64,000 bases of DNA from assembly GCF_000952685.1 (NCBI RefSeq), contig NZ_JYHV01000018.1, forward strand, positions 62,001 through 126,000, in the 5' to 3' direction. The stretch is from Stutzerimonas stutzeri (GTDB taxonomy: Bacteria > Pseudomonadota > Gammaproteobacteria > Pseudomonadales > Pseudomonadaceae). This document shows, one piece after another, positions 31,183-41,659 of the stretch; positions within the stretch are counted from its first letter, which is position 1, and the number at the start of each line of letters is the position of its first letter. The translations under genes and the position numbers were made by a program. Under the pieces are notes generated by a model. It had not been told where the DNA came from. It made no database searches and saw only the letters and a program-made list of their open reading frames with translations.

Positions 31183-34100
31183 TCATACGCGCGCCTCCTG
31201 CCCTGCCGCGTCCTTGCGGGCAAAGCGATTGCCCAGGCGATCGAAGAACAGGTAGATCACCGGCGTGGTGAATAGCGTGAGCAACTGGCTGAGCAACAAC
31301 CCGCCGACCAGCACCAGCCCCAGCGGCTGGCGCAGTTCTGCACCCGAGCCGGACGCCAGCATCAGCGGTACCGCACCGAACAGAGCGGCCAGGGTCGTCA
31401 TCAGGATCGGACGGAAGCGCAGCAATGCTGCCCGATAGATGGCGTCTCGCGGGCTCATGCCCTGTTGCCGTTCGGCTTCGAGAGCGAAGTCGATCATCAT
31501 GATCGCGTTCTTCTTGACGATACCGATCAGCAGAATGATGCCGATGATGGCGATCAGCCCCAGGTCGTTACCGGTCAGCAACAGCGCGAGCAAGGCGCCG
31601 ACTGCGGCCGATGGCAGCGTCGACAGAATGGTGATCGGATGGATATAGCTCTCGTAGAGCACGCCCAGCACGATGTACATGGTCACCACCGCCGCCAGGA
31701 TCAGCAGCAAGGTGCTCGACAGCGATGCGCGGAACGCCTCGGCGGCGCCCTGGAAGCGGCTCTGGATGCCGGCCGGCAGGCCGATCTCGGCTTCGATGCC
31801 TTCGATGACTTCCACCGCTTTGCCCAGCGACACACCGTCGGCCAGGTTGAATGACAATGTCACGGCCGGGAACTGGCCAATGTGATTGATCAACAATGGT
31901 GCGCTGCGTTGCTCCAGGGTTGCCAGGCTCGACAGTCGCACCGGGGTGCCTCCCTCGCTCTGCACGAACAGTTGTTCCAGTGCCTGCGGCCCGATACGGT
32001 TGCCCGCCTCCGCCTCGAGCACCACGCGGTACTGGCTGGCCTGGGTAAAAATGGTCGAGATCTGGCGTTGACCGAAGGCGTCGTACAGCGCATCGGTGAT
32101 CGCTGATATTCCGATACCCAGCCGCGCCGCGGCGTCGCGGTCGATATCCAGATAGATCTGCAGACCATCGCTCTGCAGGTCGCTGGCGACGTCAGTCAGC
32201 TCAGGGCGTTCGCGCAGGGCCGCGACCAGGCGTGGCGTCCACTCCTTCAGCAGCTCGCCATCCGGTGATTCGAGGCTGAACTGGAATTGCGTGCGGCTGA
32301 CCCGGTCCTCGATCGACAGATCCTGCACCGGTTGCATGTACAGCTCGATGCCCGGCAGTTTCGCCAGCTCCGGGCGCAGCCGATCGATGACCTGGCTCGC
32401 GGTGACGGCGCGCTCGGCGTGAGGCTTGAGGTTGATCAACAGGCGACCACTGTTGAGGGTCACGTTGTCGCCGTCGACACCGATATAAGACGACAGGCTG
32501 GCCACCGCCGGATCGGCGAGAATCACGCGGGACAACGATTGCTGCCGTTCGCTCATCGCTCGAAAAGAGATCGACTGCGGCGCCTCGCTGATGCCCTGGA
32601 TCACGCCGGTGTCCTGCACCGGGAAGAAGCCTTTCGGCACAGCCAGATACAGCACCACCGTCAGCCCCAGGGTCACCACCGCGACCAGCAAGGTCAGCGC
32701 CTGATGGCCCAACACCCAGGTCAACCAGCGCGCGTAGCCGCCGATGAGGCGCTCGACCCAATCCGGCTTGGATTTCTCCACCGTGGCTGGCTTTAGCAAC
32801 TTGGCGCACATCATCGGCGTCAGCGTCAGCGACACCACCAACGAGATCAGGATGGCTACCGCGAGGGTGATGGCGAACTCGCGGAACAGACGCCCCACCA
32901 CGTCCTGCATGAACAGCAGCGGAATCAGCACGGCGATCAGCGACAGCGTCAGCGAGATCAACGTAAAGCCGATCTGCTTGGCACCTTTGAGCGCGGCCTG
33001 CAGTGGCGTCTCGCCCTCCTCCACGTGGCGGGCGATGTTCTCCAACATCACGATGGCGTCATCGACCACGAAACCGGTCGCGATGGTCAGGGCCATCAGC
33101 GTCAGGTTGTTCAGTGAGAATCCGGCAAGATGCATCACTGCGAAGGTGCCGATGAGCGACAGCGGCACCGCGATGGAGGGAATGATGGTCGCCGACAGAC
33201 GCTTGAGGAACACGAAGGTGACCATCACGACCAGGAAGGTGGCCATCAACAGTTCGTGCTGCACATCGGTGATCGCGGCGCGGATGGTCTGCGTGCGGTC
33301 GGTGAGCACCACCACATCGAGACCGGCCGGCATGCTGGCGGTGACCTCGGGAAGCAGCGCCTGAATACGCTCGACCACCTCGATCACGTTGGCACCGGGC
33401 TGACGCTGGATATTCAGCAGCACGGCCTGGCTTTGATTGGCCCAGGCGGCGAGGCGCTCGTTCTCGGCGCCATCGATGATGTGAGCGACATCCTTCAGTC
33501 GCAGTGTCGCGCCATTCTCATAAGCCAATATGAGATTGGCGTATTCCTCCGGCGTTTTCAGTTGATCGTTGGCATCGAGCATCGATACCCGCGTCGGGCC
33601 GTCGAAATTGCCTTTGGGCTGGTTGACGTTGGAGCTGGTCACCAAGGTGCGTACATCGGCGAGCGACAAGCCGTAGGACGCGAGCGCCTCCGGATTGACT
33701 CGAATGCGCACCGCGGGGCGCTGCCCTCCGGCGATACTGACCATGCCCACGCCGCTGATCTGCGCGAGCTTCTGTGCCATGCGCGTATCGACCAGATCGT
33801 GGAGTTCCGGTAGTGCGAGGCTTTCCGAGGTGATCGCCAGCGTCATCACTGGTGTATCCGCCGGGTTGACCTTGTTGTACACCGGAGGCGCCGGAAGGTC
33901 GTTCGGCAGCAGGTTGCTGCCGGCATTGATGGCCGCCTGGACCTCCTGCTCGGCCACGTCCAGCTCGACCTCCAGCGAGAACCGCAAGGTGATCACCGAC
34001 GCGCCGCCGGAACTGGTCGAGGACATTTGGGTTAGCCCGGGCATCTGCCCGAACTGGCGCTCCAGCGGCGCGGTCACGGCGCTGGTCATCACCTCTGGGC

Positions 34101-34263
34101 TGGCTCCTGGATACAGCGTCATGACCCGAATGGTCGGGTAATCCACCTGCGGCAACGCCGAAACCGGCAGCATGCGATAGGCGATCAACCCGGCCAGCAG
34201 GATCGCGATCATCGTCAGGGTGGTCGCCACCGGCCGGAGAATGAAAAGCCGCGACAGGTTCAT
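31183..34263 (-). CDS. muxB: RND efflux transporter MuxB (MdtB-like)
   Basis: RND transporter of 1026 residues. It starts [16 protein letters not shown], typical of MdtB/MuxB, and has the helix-4 motif [17 protein letters not shown]. The C-terminus has the conserved segment [17 protein letters not shown]. It starts four bases inside the end of muxA and is separated from muxC by 142 bp. In the E. coli homologue, MdtB has the transport-supporting role and MdtC the substrate-binding role within a B2C trimer; a similar arrangement is inferred. Confidence 0.93.
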   Translation of the reverse strand: MNLSRLFILRPVATTLTMIAILLAGLIAYRMLPVSALPQVDYPTIRVMTLYPGASPEVMTSAVTAPLERQFGQMPGLTQMSSTSSGGASVITLRFSLEVELDVAEQEVQAAINAGSNLLPNDLPAPPVYNKVNPADTPVMTLAITSESLALPELHDLVDTRMAQKLAQISGVGMVSIAGGQRPAVRIRVNPEALASYGLSLADVRTLVTSSNVNQPKGNFDGPTRVSMLDANDQLKTPEEYANLILAYENGATLRLKDVAHIIDGAENERLAAWANQSQAVLLNIQRQPGANVIEVVERIQALLPEVTASMPAGLDVVVLTDRTQTIRAAITDVQHELLMATFLVVMVTFVFLKRLSATIIPSIAVPLSLIGTFAVMHLAGFSLNNLTLMALTIATGFVVDDAIVMLENIARHVEEGETPLQAALKGAKQIGFTLISLTLSLIAVLIPLLFMQDVVGRLFREFAITLAVAILISLVVSLTLTPMMCAKLLKPATVEKSKPDWVERLIGGYARWLTWVLGHQALTLLVAVVTLGLTVVLYLAVPKGFFPVQDTGVIQGISEAPQSISFRAMSERQQSLSRVILADPAVASLSSYIGVDGDNVTLNSGRLLINLKPHAERAVTASQVIDRLRPELAKLPGIELYMQPVQDLSIEDRVSRTQFQFSLESPDGELLKEWTPRLVAALRERPELTDVASDLQSDGLQIYLDIDRDAAARLGIGISAITDALYDAFGQRQISTIFTQASQYRVVLEAEAGNRIGPQALEQLFVQSEGGTPVRLSSLATLEQRSAPLLINHIGQFPAVTLSFNLADGVSLGKAVEVIEGIEAEIGLPAGIQSRFQGAAEAFRASLSSTLLLILAAVVTMYIVLGVLYESYIHPITILSTLPSAAVGALLALLLTGNDLGLIAIIGIILLIGIVKKNAIMMIDFALEAERQQGMSPRDAIYRAALLRFRPILMTTLAALFGAVPLMLASGSGAELRQPLGLVLVGGLLLSQLLTLFTTPVIYLFFDRLGNRFARKDAAGQEARV

Positions 34264-35504
34264 CGCGCCGGACGCTCCTTGGCGCTCTGGGTATCGACTT
34301 TCGGATTTGCGGCCGCTTCTTCGGCGAGCGTCTGGCGATCCACCACTTCGACTTCGCTGCCGTCACGCAGGCGATCGGTGCCTTCCATGACGATCCGCTC
34401 GCCGACACTCAGCCCTTTGGTGACGACCGTCTTGTCACCATTACTCGGGCCCACCTCGAGCACCCGCAGCTCGACCTTCGAATCCTCCCCGACGACGTAG
34501 GCATAGTTTCCACGCGAGCCGAACTGCAACGCCGCTGACGGAATCAGAATCGCGTCGTCCAGGGTTTCCACGCGCAGGCGAATGTTGACGAACTGGTTGG
34601 GGATCAGCAGCTCCGCCTCGTTATCGAAGCGGGCCTTCATTTTCAGCGTACCGGTGGTGGTGTCGATCAGGTTGTCGAGGCTTTCCAGTACGCCTTCGCC
34701 GAAGAGCACCCGCTCGCCACGGTCCCAGGCCTGCACCGACAGCTCGTCGCCGCGACGAAAACGCGAAATGACCGGCGGCAGGTCGCTTTCCGGCAGAGTG
34801 AAGCTGATCGCCATGGGCTGAGTCTGGGTAATGACCACCAGCGGCGTGGTGTCGTTGGCCGCGACCAGGTTGCCCTGATCCAGCTGGCGCAAGCCGACGC
34901 GGCCATCGATCGGCGCGCGAATCTGAGTGAACTGCAGGTTCAGCTTGGCCTCGTTGACCGCCGCCTGATTCGCGGCGAGTGTGCCCTGGTACTGGTTGAC
35001 CAGCGCCTGCTGCGTGTCGAGGGTCTGCTTGGCAATGCTGTCATCTGCAAACAAGCCCCGATAACGCTTGAGGTCGACCTGCGCGTTCTGCAACAGCGCG
35101 CGATTCTGCTGCAGCGTACCTTCCGCCTGTTGCAGCGCCACCTCGTAGGGGCGCGGATCGATCACGGCGAGCAAGTCGCCGGCCTGCACCCGCTGGCCTT
35201 CTTCGAAGCGCACTTCGACCAGCTCGCCAGCCACACGGCTGCGCACATTTACCGTGTTGAGGGGCGTAACGGTACCCAGCGCCTTGGCATAAACCTCGAA
35301 CCGGCCCTGTTCGACCACCGCGACCCGTACCGGTGTCGGGCCACCGAACGCACCGAAAGCCGGACGCCCGCCAGGTTGCTGTTTCGGTTTCTCGGCGGCG
35401 GTTGGCCATAGCCACCAGAGCAGCAGTACGATCGCGATGATCATGCCGCCAATGATCAGCCAGCGCCATACGGAGCCGGTAGAAGAAGTGTTTGCCTCGG
35501 ACAT
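34260..35504 (-). CDS. muxA: RND efflux periplasmic adaptor MuxA
   Basis: Membrane-fusion protein of 414 residues. The start at 35504 (MSEANTSS) puts a single N-terminal anchor helix ([20 protein letters not shown]) at about 12-33; an upstream ATG at 35561 would add 19 residues with no clear role. The anchor is not a lipoprotein type, unlike MexE. Lipoyl halves flank a coiled-coil hairpin (about 120-190), followed by [12 protein letters not shown]. First gene of muxABC-opmB. The 283-bp region to the divergent murJ-like gene holds its promoter, which was not resolved. Confidence 0.92.
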   Translation of the reverse strand: MSEANTSSTGSVWRWLIIGGMIIAIVLLLWWLWPTAAEKPKQQPGGRPAFGAFGGPTPVRVAVVEQGRFEVYAKALGTVTPLNTVNVRSRVAGELVEVRFEEGQRVQAGDLLAVIDPRPYEVALQQAEGTLQQNRALLQNAQVDLKRYRGLFADDSIAKQTLDTQQALVNQYQGTLAANQAAVNEAKLNLQFTQIRAPIDGRVGLRQLDQGNLVAANDTTPLVVITQTQPMAISFTLPESDLPPVISRFRRGDELSVQAWDRGERVLFGEGVLESLDNLIDTTTGTLKMKARFDNEAELLIPNQFVNIRLRVETLDDAILIPSAALQFGSRGNYAYVVGEDSKVELRVLEVGPSNGDKTVVTKGLSVGERIVMEGTDRLRDGSEVEVVDRQTLAEEAAANPKVDTQSAKERPAR

Positions 35505-35787
35505 GAACGGGGTTCGCTTGGAAATGAGCGTGAACCATAAGCAGTCGCACGCCGCTCGCAAAGGAGATTTACGGCATTTTTACGTATCCGGAGTTGTCCT
35601 GAGCAAAACGGACCGCAAAACCTGCGATCAGGTCCCAGGAACCATGCTTGAGCCTTCCAGTCTATGTATCGTTCTCCGGAGCGCTGGCGAGCGAGACTCA
35701 GCGGAACTGCTCCGGCGAGCCACTGCATCTGGTCGACATACCGCTATTCATCAGGCCACCCGATAATGGTCTGCACAGGATCAAGGA

Positions 35788-37254
35788 ATGAACGCATCAC
35801 TGGTTATCCTGGCGCTGACTGTCGCCAGCTTTCTCCTCGGTTTTCTACGCGACCTGTTCATTGCCAAGGCCTTCGGCCTGAGCTGGGAAGCGGACCTTAT
35901 CTTCGTCGCGCTGATCCTGCCGATGTTCTTCGAGAACTTCCTCGGTCTCGCCCTGCGCGATGCGATGATCCCGTACCTGCAAAAGCTGCGTAGCCAGTCC
36001 GAAGCCCTGTTTGAGACCGTCAGCCGCTGGCTCTACTGGCGGGTAATGCTTATGGGCGCAGCGGTGAGTGGCGTCGCCGTCGTCGGCAGCTACTGGATCC
36101 TCAACCTGCTGGCGCCCGGCTGGACAGACGCTCAAGTTGCCTCCGGCCAGATCGTGTTCTGCGTCGGCGCAGCGCTCATCGCCGTTCAGGCTGTCCTGTA
36201 TTGCCAGGGGGCGCTGCTCAACATGGATGAAGTGTTCATCCTGCCGATGACGCGCACGGTACTGCTCAACGCCGGCGCGATCATCGGGATCCTGCTGTTC
36301 CAGCCCACCGGCATGGTGATCTTCATCGGCATGCTGCTGCCCCAACTGGGGTTGATACTGGTGCAACATCGGCGCATCGCCTATCTGCGTGGAGCCAAGA
36401 CCGTAGAGACGACGGGGCATGCGGGCGGCTTCGGCCTCGCATTCGCGCCGGTTCTGCTGGCCGCCGGGGCGCAGCAAGGCTGCATTCTTGCCGAGCGCAT
36501 GTTCGCTTCCTTCCTGGATGAAGGCAGCATCACCATGCTGTCCTTTGCGTTCCGCATCGTCACCATTCCGCTCACGCTCTATGCGCTGTCGGTGTTAGCG
36601 GTGCTCTTTCCTCGTTTCGTCTCGAGTTGGAACGACGACGATCTCAGCGGCCACGCCGCAGTGATACGCAAAGGATTGCTGGCCACCCTGCTATTCCTGG
36701 TGCCGGCGGCGGTGGTGCTATGTTCGTTCCCGCAAACGGTGGTATCGGTGCTACTCGAGCGAGGTCAGTTCGGTGCACCGCAAACCGACGCGACGGCATC
36801 GCTGGTGATCCTGTATGCGCTGGGCCTTCCTGCAATGGGGCTGGCGCTGCTTTGGGGACGCGCGCTCCTGGCTCAGCATCAGTCACGTCTGTTTCTGGTA
36901 ATCACGTTGATCAGCTCTGCCCTGACGATCGGCCTCGACGCACTGCTCTACGCTCCGTACGGTGCAGAGGGCCTGGCGTTCGCCTTCTCCTGCGGCGCGA
37001 CAATGCAGGCATTGTTCATGGGACTGTACGTCTATCGTGCGTCGCCCACAGGGCTGGCGCCGGGCGTGCTCTTGCGTTGGCTCGCCACCGCGGCTGCAGT
37101 CGCCACGGCGTTGCATTGGCTGCCCGCGCCGCAGGGGTTGCTGCAGTTGTGCCTGTATATCGCGCTGGTGCTCTGTGCCTTCGCTGTCGGCGTAGTGCTG
37201 CTGGGTGAGCGAGACCTGTTCAAACCCACCTATTGGTCGATGAAGAAAGCCTGA
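35788..37254 (+). CDS. MurJ/MviN-like lipid flippase (MOP superfamily)
   Basis: A 488-residue integral membrane protein with about 13-14 hydrophobic helices. The N-terminus carries the MviN signature (SFLLGFLRDLFIAKAFGLS, then DAMIPYLQKL), and a central FAFRIVTIPLTLYALSVLAV segment is typical. Family members flip lipid II or other undecaprenyl-linked glycans across the inner membrane. No glycan or peptidoglycan genes are nearby, and the housekeeping murJ of pseudomonads normally lies elsewhere, beside ribF. This may therefore be a second copy with a different lipid-linked substrate. No partner can be named. Confidence 0.75.
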   Translation: MNASLVILALTVASFLLGFLRDLFIAKAFGLSWEADLIFVALILPMFFENFLGLALRDAMIPYLQKLRSQSEALFETVSRWLYWRVMLMGAAVSGVAVVGSYWILNLLAPGWTDAQVASGQIVFCVGAALIAVQAVLYCQGALLNMDEVFILPMTRTVLLNAGAIIGILLFQPTGMVIFIGMLLPQLGLILVQHRRIAYLRGAKTVETTGHAGGFGLAFAPVLLAAGAQQGCILAERMFASFLDEGSITMLSFAFRIVTIPLTLYALSVLAVLFPRFVSSWNDDDLSGHAAVIRKGLLATLLFLVPAAVVLCSFPQTVVSVLLERGQFGAPQTDATASLVILYALGLPAMGLALLWGRALLAQHQSRLFLVITLISSALTIGLDALLYAPYGAEGLAFAFSCGATMQALFMGLYVYRASPTGLAPGVLLRWLATAAAVATALHWLPAPQGLLQLCLYIALVLCAFAVGVVLLGERDLFKPTYWSMKKA

Positions 37255-37292
37255 CGGCTCCGTGCTCCGAGATGGGCTCCTTGCTGCAACCT

Positions 37293-37333
37293 TTGTCTAC
37301 AGACACAACAAATGCTATGTTTGCGTCTACAGA
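37293..37333 (+). promoter_or_regulatory. Promoter and repeated operator of the TA operon
   Basis: TTGTCT (37293-37298) and TATGTT (37316-37321), spaced by 17 bases, form a plausible sigma-70 promoter. The sequence GTCTACAGA occurs twice (37295-37303 and 37325-37333), exactly 30 bp or about three helical turns apart. The first copy extends to the palindrome GTCTACAGAC. This is the arrangement expected for autorepression by the Xre-type antitoxin. Confidence 0.55.
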
Positions 37334-37354
37334 ATCAAAGCAGGCACATAAGCC

Positions 37355-37759
37355 ATGACAGCAATTCTCCCAGCACCGGCGTTTACGAAGGATCAATGCG
37401 CAACGGGCCTGCGAGCCGCGGTGAATATTCTTGAGAAGTGGCAGGCGACCACCGAACAGGCTTGCAACATCCTGCGGATCTCGCGCAGCACCCATGCGCG
37501 CGCCAAGTTGGGTGACGCCAGTTGGTCGGTGAACCTCGACCCGGACCAGATGCAACGCATCAGTTTCGTGCTCAACATTCACGCCGCGCTACGGCTGGTT
37601 TTCGATAACCCGGAAAACGTCTACGGTTTCCCTGCCATGGCCAACCACAACGAGTTCTTCAACGGACGCTCGCCGTTGGAGATCATGGCCCAGGGCGACA
37701 TGATCTCCTTGTACGAATCGTTCCGGCGCATCGATAGCCTACGGGGGGCTCAATGGTAG
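37355..37759 (+). CDS. Xre/MbcA/ParS-type antitoxin
   Basis: A 134-residue cytoplasmic protein with an N-terminal helix-turn-helix-like region (about 20-60) and the C-terminal antitoxin-binding domain formerly called DUF2384, seen in the segment NPENVYGFPAMANHNEFFNGRSP. Such antitoxins neutralise RES toxins by blocking the active-site pocket and repress their own promoter. It overlaps the toxin gene by seven bases, the standard arrangement. The repeated operator upstream supports autoregulation. Confidence 0.88.
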   Translation: MTAILPAPAFTKDQCATGLRAAVNILEKWQATTEQACNILRISRSTHARAKLGDASWSVNLDPDQMQRISFVLNIHAALRLVFDNPENVYGFPAMANHNEFFNGRSPLEIMAQGDMISLYESFRRIDSLRGAQW

Positions 37760-38445
37760 CGCTGGGCGAGTTGCCGGAGCGGGCTGACGCCCAGCTGCAG
37801 GCGTATCGGCTGGTTAACTCGAAGTTTCCGCCTATTGCCTTGTTCGATGATGTTGCAGACGCGGCCGAATTCGACACGCTGTATCAGTTGCAAGCCCTGA
37901 CGAACCCGAGACTCCACAACGAGACCGGGCGCCTCGAGCTGATACCCCGTACGGAAATCCCCTTCGGCATTCCGGGCTGCTCATACGCAACCAGTCCCTT
38001 TACCCATGTGAACCCCGCGGGGTCGCGGTTCAGCGATGGCACCTTCGGCGTGCTTTACCTGGCCAGCACGATGGATACGGCCCTTGCCGAAGTGCGCTAT
38101 CACCAGGACCAGTATTGGTCGAAAGTTCATGGCTTGAATTACGACCGGTTCGTCTTCCGCGGCTTGTCGTGCCGATTCAACGAAGCCGGGATGCTCGACG
38201 CAACGTCCGTCCCGATGACTGACCCCATCTACGATCCCGATGATTACGCTCAAGGCCGTCGCCTCGGACGCTCGGTGAAAGCCTCCGGCAAGCCCGGCTT
38301 GCGATACCGCTCGGTACGCAAAGAAGACCAGGAATGCTGGGCGCTGATGACACCAAAGCCGGTGCTGTCCATCGTCCAGACCGCTCATTACGAAATGATC
38401 TGGAACGGTCGAATTTCCAGCGTCAGTCTCGTCAGCGCCATTTAA
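37753..38445 (+). CDS. RES-domain toxin, NAD+ phosphorylase type
   Basis: A 230-residue member of the RES toxin family, whose studied members (MbcT, and Res of Pseudomonas putida) deplete cellular NAD+. Conserved features include the N-terminal Arg region (QAYRLVNSKFPP), the glycine/serine region GSRFSDGTFGVLYLAST, and the catalytic Glu in ALAEVRYHQ. The start overlaps the antitoxin stop. The intact frame and overlap suggest a functional type II toxin-antitoxin pair. The narrower enzymatic activity (phosphorolysis or hydrolysis) cannot be read from sequence. Confidence 0.88.
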   Translation: MVALGELPERADAQLQAYRLVNSKFPPIALFDDVADAAEFDTLYQLQALTNPRLHNETGRLELIPRTEIPFGIPGCSYATSPFTHVNPAGSRFSDGTFGVLYLASTMDTALAEVRYHQDQYWSKVHGLNYDRFVFRGLSCRFNEAGMLDATSVPMTDPIYDPDDYAQGRRLGRSVKASGKPGLRYRSVRKEDQECWALMTPKPVLSIVQTAHYEMIWNGRISSVSLVSAI

Positions 38446-38683
38446 GCGCGCCATAACAGCAAGCGCTCATAAATCCAGAAAATCTCCTGGGTTCAGGCCG
38501 CATCGCCCTGATCGCAAGCGGCGCGCCTATTGGCTCCATTCCCATCGCGCGAGCAGGCTTTATCGTCAAAATCAGACTCAGCGGTAAATTCCAAAACCCA
38601 TGGGCAAAACTTCATAGCGACAGGCAAGGCGGCCTGGCCGGGCGCTCTTCGATACTCGGGACACATCAGAACAAGAGTCCCGT
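38446..38683 (+). promoter_or_regulatory. Promoter region of the hmf operon
   Basis: 238 bp with no gene. Two direct CAAAAC copies (38592-38597 and 38605-38610) flank a CCCATGGG palindrome (38597-38604), about 75 bp before the hmfA ATG; direct repeats of this kind suit an AraC-type activator. A half-site CTGATCGCAAGC (38508-38519) matches 9 of 12 bases of the shared operator described elsewhere. Both are suggestive only. Confidence 0.35.
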
Positions 38684-41659
38684 ATGAACACCTACCAACC
38701 CACTGCCAAGAACGGGGTCGGCCAGATAGGACGGTCCCAGCGTCGCGTCGAGGACGCGGCGCTACTGCGCGGGCTGGGCCGCTATGCCGACGATGTCGCC
38801 GTTCCACCCGGCACGTTGCACGCTGCCATTGTCCGCTCTCCTCATGCCCACGCCCGCATCATCTCGGTAGACATGGACGCTGCGCTGGCCATGAAGGGCG
38901 TGCATGGCGTCCTCACCGGAGAAGATGTCAAACGCTGGGCAAATCCGTTCCCTGTGGGCGTTCGTGCGCCCATGGAACACTGGTGCCTGGCGATCGACAA
39001 AGCCCGTTACGTTGGCGAGCCGGTCTGTGTGGTGATCGCCGAAGACCGCTACCTGGCCGAGGACGCGCTGGATGCCGTGCGGGTCGAATACGAACCGCTC
39101 CCGCCGATCATCGATCCGGAGGCCGCGGCGGAAGACGGCGCCCCCGTGCTTCACGAAGCGGTCGGCAGCAACGTGGTCAACGAGCGACACTTCCACTATG
39201 GGGAGCCGGAGCAGGCGTTCGAAACCGCCCCTCACCGGGTCTCGATCAAGGTCCATTACCCGCGAAACTCCTGTACGCCCATCGAGTGTTACGTGGTGCT
39301 GGGGCAATACCAGCCTACAACCGGCACTTATGACGTCCTTTCCAATTTTCAGGGCCCCTATGCACTGCACTCGGTGATGGCGCGTGCGTTGAACGTACCC
39401 GGCAATCGTCTGCGCCTTCGTACGCCGCCAGACTCGGGTGGTAGCTTCGGCATCAAACAGGGGGTTTTCCCCTACGTGGTGCTGATGGGGTTGGCGGCAC
39501 GCAAGGTCGGCGCACCGGTGAAGTGGGTCGAGGACCGGCTGGAACACTTGCAAGCCTCGTCCAGCGCAACCAACCGGGTCTGCGAGATTCAGGCAGCGGT
39601 CGAAAGCGACGGGCGCGTGACCGCCCTGCACTATGACCAGATCGACGACTGCGGTGGCTACCTGCGCGCGCCGGAGCCGGCTACCTTCTACCGCATGCAC
39701 GGCAACCTGTCGGGTGCCTACGCCATCCGCAATCTGTCGGTGCGCAATCGCGTCGTGCTCACCAACAAAGTCCCAAGCGGTCTCAACCGCGGGTTCGGCG
39801 GCGGCCAGGTGTATTTCGCGCTCGAGCGCCTGATGCACAAGGTCGCCAGCCAGCTGGGGCTGGACCCGTTACAGGTCATTCGCCGCAATCTCGTACCAGC
39901 GGGCGTTTTTCCCTACCGGGCCGCTGCCGGGGCCCTACTCGACTCCGGCGATTACCCCGCGACGGTCGATCTCGCCGTTCGTGAGGGTGGGCTCGATGAA
40001 CTGTTACGGCGCCGCGAACAGGCCCGTGCCGAAGGCCGCCTTTATGGCATTGGCTACACCGCAGTAGTCGAGCCGTCGATATCCAACATGGGCTATATCA
40101 CCACGGCGATGACGCCTGAGGAACGACGCAAGAGCGGGCCTAAGAACGGTGCGGTCAGCACCGCCACGGTCAGCGTCGACCCGCTCGGTGGCGTCACCGT
40201 GCATATTTCATCAACGCCCCAGGGTCAGGGGCATCAGACCGTCGTGGCGCAGATCGTCTCGGAGGTGCTGGGCGTGGCGCTCGACAGCATCAACGTCAAT
40301 GTCGAGCTGGACACCGGCAAGGACGCCTGGTCGATCGCATCCGGCAATTATTCCAGCCGTTTTGCCGGTGCGGTTGCCGGCTCTGTCTACAAGGCCGCCG
40401 TGAGAATTCGCGAGCGTATGGCCGATATTGCGGCGTCGATGTGGGACGTGCCGGCCGACCAGTTGCGCTTTGCCAACGGCAAGGTATTTGTCGAGGACGG
40501 CCCCAGCCAGGCGTTCCATCGTATCGCGGGGTCCACCCACTGGTCGCCAGGCCTGCTTCCCGATAACGAGGAAGGTGGGCTACGCGAAACCGCATTCTGG
40601 ACGCCGTCGCAGCTGACCGCTCCGGATGACAACGACTGCATCAACAGCTCGCTGTGCTACGGCTTCATCTTCGACTACTGCGGTCTTGAGGTGGACCGGA
40701 TCACGGGCGAGGTACAGATAGACCGCTACGTCACCTGCCACGACGCCGGCCGCATCCTCAACCCGATGCTGGTCGACGGACAAATCCGCGGGGGCTTCAC
40801 CCAGGCGCTCGGCGTGGCGCTGATGGAAGAATTCGCGTATGGCGAAGACGGCAGCTTCCTGTCGGGTACCTTTGCCGACTACCTGGTGCCAACCGCTCCC
40901 GAGGCTATCGAGCCGCTGATCCTGCATATGGAAACGCCCTCGCCCTTCACTCCGCTTGGCGCCAAGGGCGTGGGCGAAGGCAACAACATGAGCACACCGG
41001 TGTGCATCGCCAATGCCATGGCCGACGCACTGGGACGTTCCGATATCAAGCTGCCGCTGACGCCTTCACGGGTCCGCACCATGATCGGCATCGACGAGCC
41101 GCCTCCGCCCGAAGGTGTCACGCTGCACAGTCCACGGGTGGCGGGCGGCTCTGCCCTGCAGGCCCAGGATTCGGTCGAGATTCCGGCACCGCCGCAGGCG
41201 GTGTTCGACGCCCTGCTCGATCCGGAAACACTCAAGGCGATCATCCCCGGTTGCCACGCGCTCGAGCTGGAAAGCGAGCACCACTACCGCGCCGACGTGA
41301 CGGTGGGCGTTGGCATGATTCGCGCGCGCTTCGCCGCTCGCGTCGGGCTTACGGACCTTGAGCCTCCGCATTCATTGCGGCTGTCCGGTTCAGGCAACAG
41401 CCCGATGGGCTCCGCTACCGGCAGCGCCAAGGTGAGCTTCATCGAGTTGGAAAGCGGCTATACGCGCCTGGATTACGCCTACGACGCCGCGGTCAGCGGC
41501 AAGGTCGCCGCGGTCGGCGGACGCATGTTGCAGAGCGCTTCGAAAGTGATCATCGGCCAGATATTCACACGGCTAGCGCATCGACTGACGGGCAAGCCAG
41601 TGGAAACCAGCCTGTGGCAGCGGCTGCGCACGTTGCTGGGTCTCGGAGGTGAGAAATGA
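38684..41659 (+). CDS. hmfA: Furoyl-CoA dehydrogenase large (molybdenum) subunit, CoxG-fused
   Basis: A 991-residue xanthine dehydrogenase-family molybdenum subunit that would hydroxylate 2-furoyl-CoA at C5. The N-terminal aldehyde-oxidase a/b hammerhead (about 20-130) is followed by the Moco-binding region with GGSFGIKQG near 257. The catalytic-base motif GVGEGN lies near 765. The carbon monoxide dehydrogenase loop motif (AYxCSFR) is absent, replaced by GLNRGFGGG, so it is not CoxL. Residues about 830-985 form a CoxG/SRPBCC domain, normally a separate protein in CO dehydrogenase clusters. First of five tightly packed genes whose order equals Cupriavidus hmfABCDE; the stop overlaps hmfB by four bases. 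Confidence 0.8.
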   Translation: MNTYQPTAKNGVGQIGRSQRRVEDAALLRGLGRYADDVAVPPGTLHAAIVRSPHAHARIISVDMDAALAMKGVHGVLTGEDVKRWANPFPVGVRAPMEHWCLAIDKARYVGEPVCVVIAEDRYLAEDALDAVRVEYEPLPPIIDPEAAAEDGAPVLHEAVGSNVVNERHFHYGEPEQAFETAPHRVSIKVHYPRNSCTPIECYVVLGQYQPTTGTYDVLSNFQGPYALHSVMARALNVPGNRLRLRTPPDSGGSFGIKQGVFPYVVLMGLAARKVGAPVKWVEDRLEHLQASSSATNRVCEIQAAVESDGRVTALHYDQIDDCGGYLRAPEPATFYRMHGNLSGAYAIRNLSVRNRVVLTNKVPSGLNRGFGGGQVYFALERLMHKVASQLGLDPLQVIRRNLVPAGVFPYRAAAGALLDSGDYPATVDLAVREGGLDELLRRREQARAEGRLYGIGYTAVVEPSISNMGYITTAMTPEERRKSGPKNGAVSTATVSVDPLGGVTVHISSTPQGQGHQTVVAQIVSEVLGVALDSINVNVELDTGKDAWSIASGNYSSRFAGAVAGSVYKAAVRIRERMADIAASMWDVPADQLRFANGKVFVEDGPSQAFHRIAGSTHWSPGLLPDNEEGGLRETAFWTPSQLTAPDDNDCINSSLCYGFIFDYCGLEVDRITGEVQIDRYVTCHDAGRILNPMLVDGQIRGGFTQALGVALMEEFAYGEDGSFLSGTFADYLVPTAPEAIEPLILHMETPSPFTPLGAKGVGEGNNMSTPVCIANAMADALGRSDIKLPLTPSRVRTMIGIDEPPPPEGVTLHSPRVAGGSALQAQDSVEIPAPPQAVFDALLDPETLKAIIPGCHALELESEHHYRADVTVGVGMIRARFAARVGLTDLEPPHSLRLSGSGNSPMGSATGSAKVSFIELESGYTRLDYAYDAAVSGKVAAVGGRMLQSASKVIIGQIFTRLAHRLTGKPVETSLWQRLRTLLGLGGEK

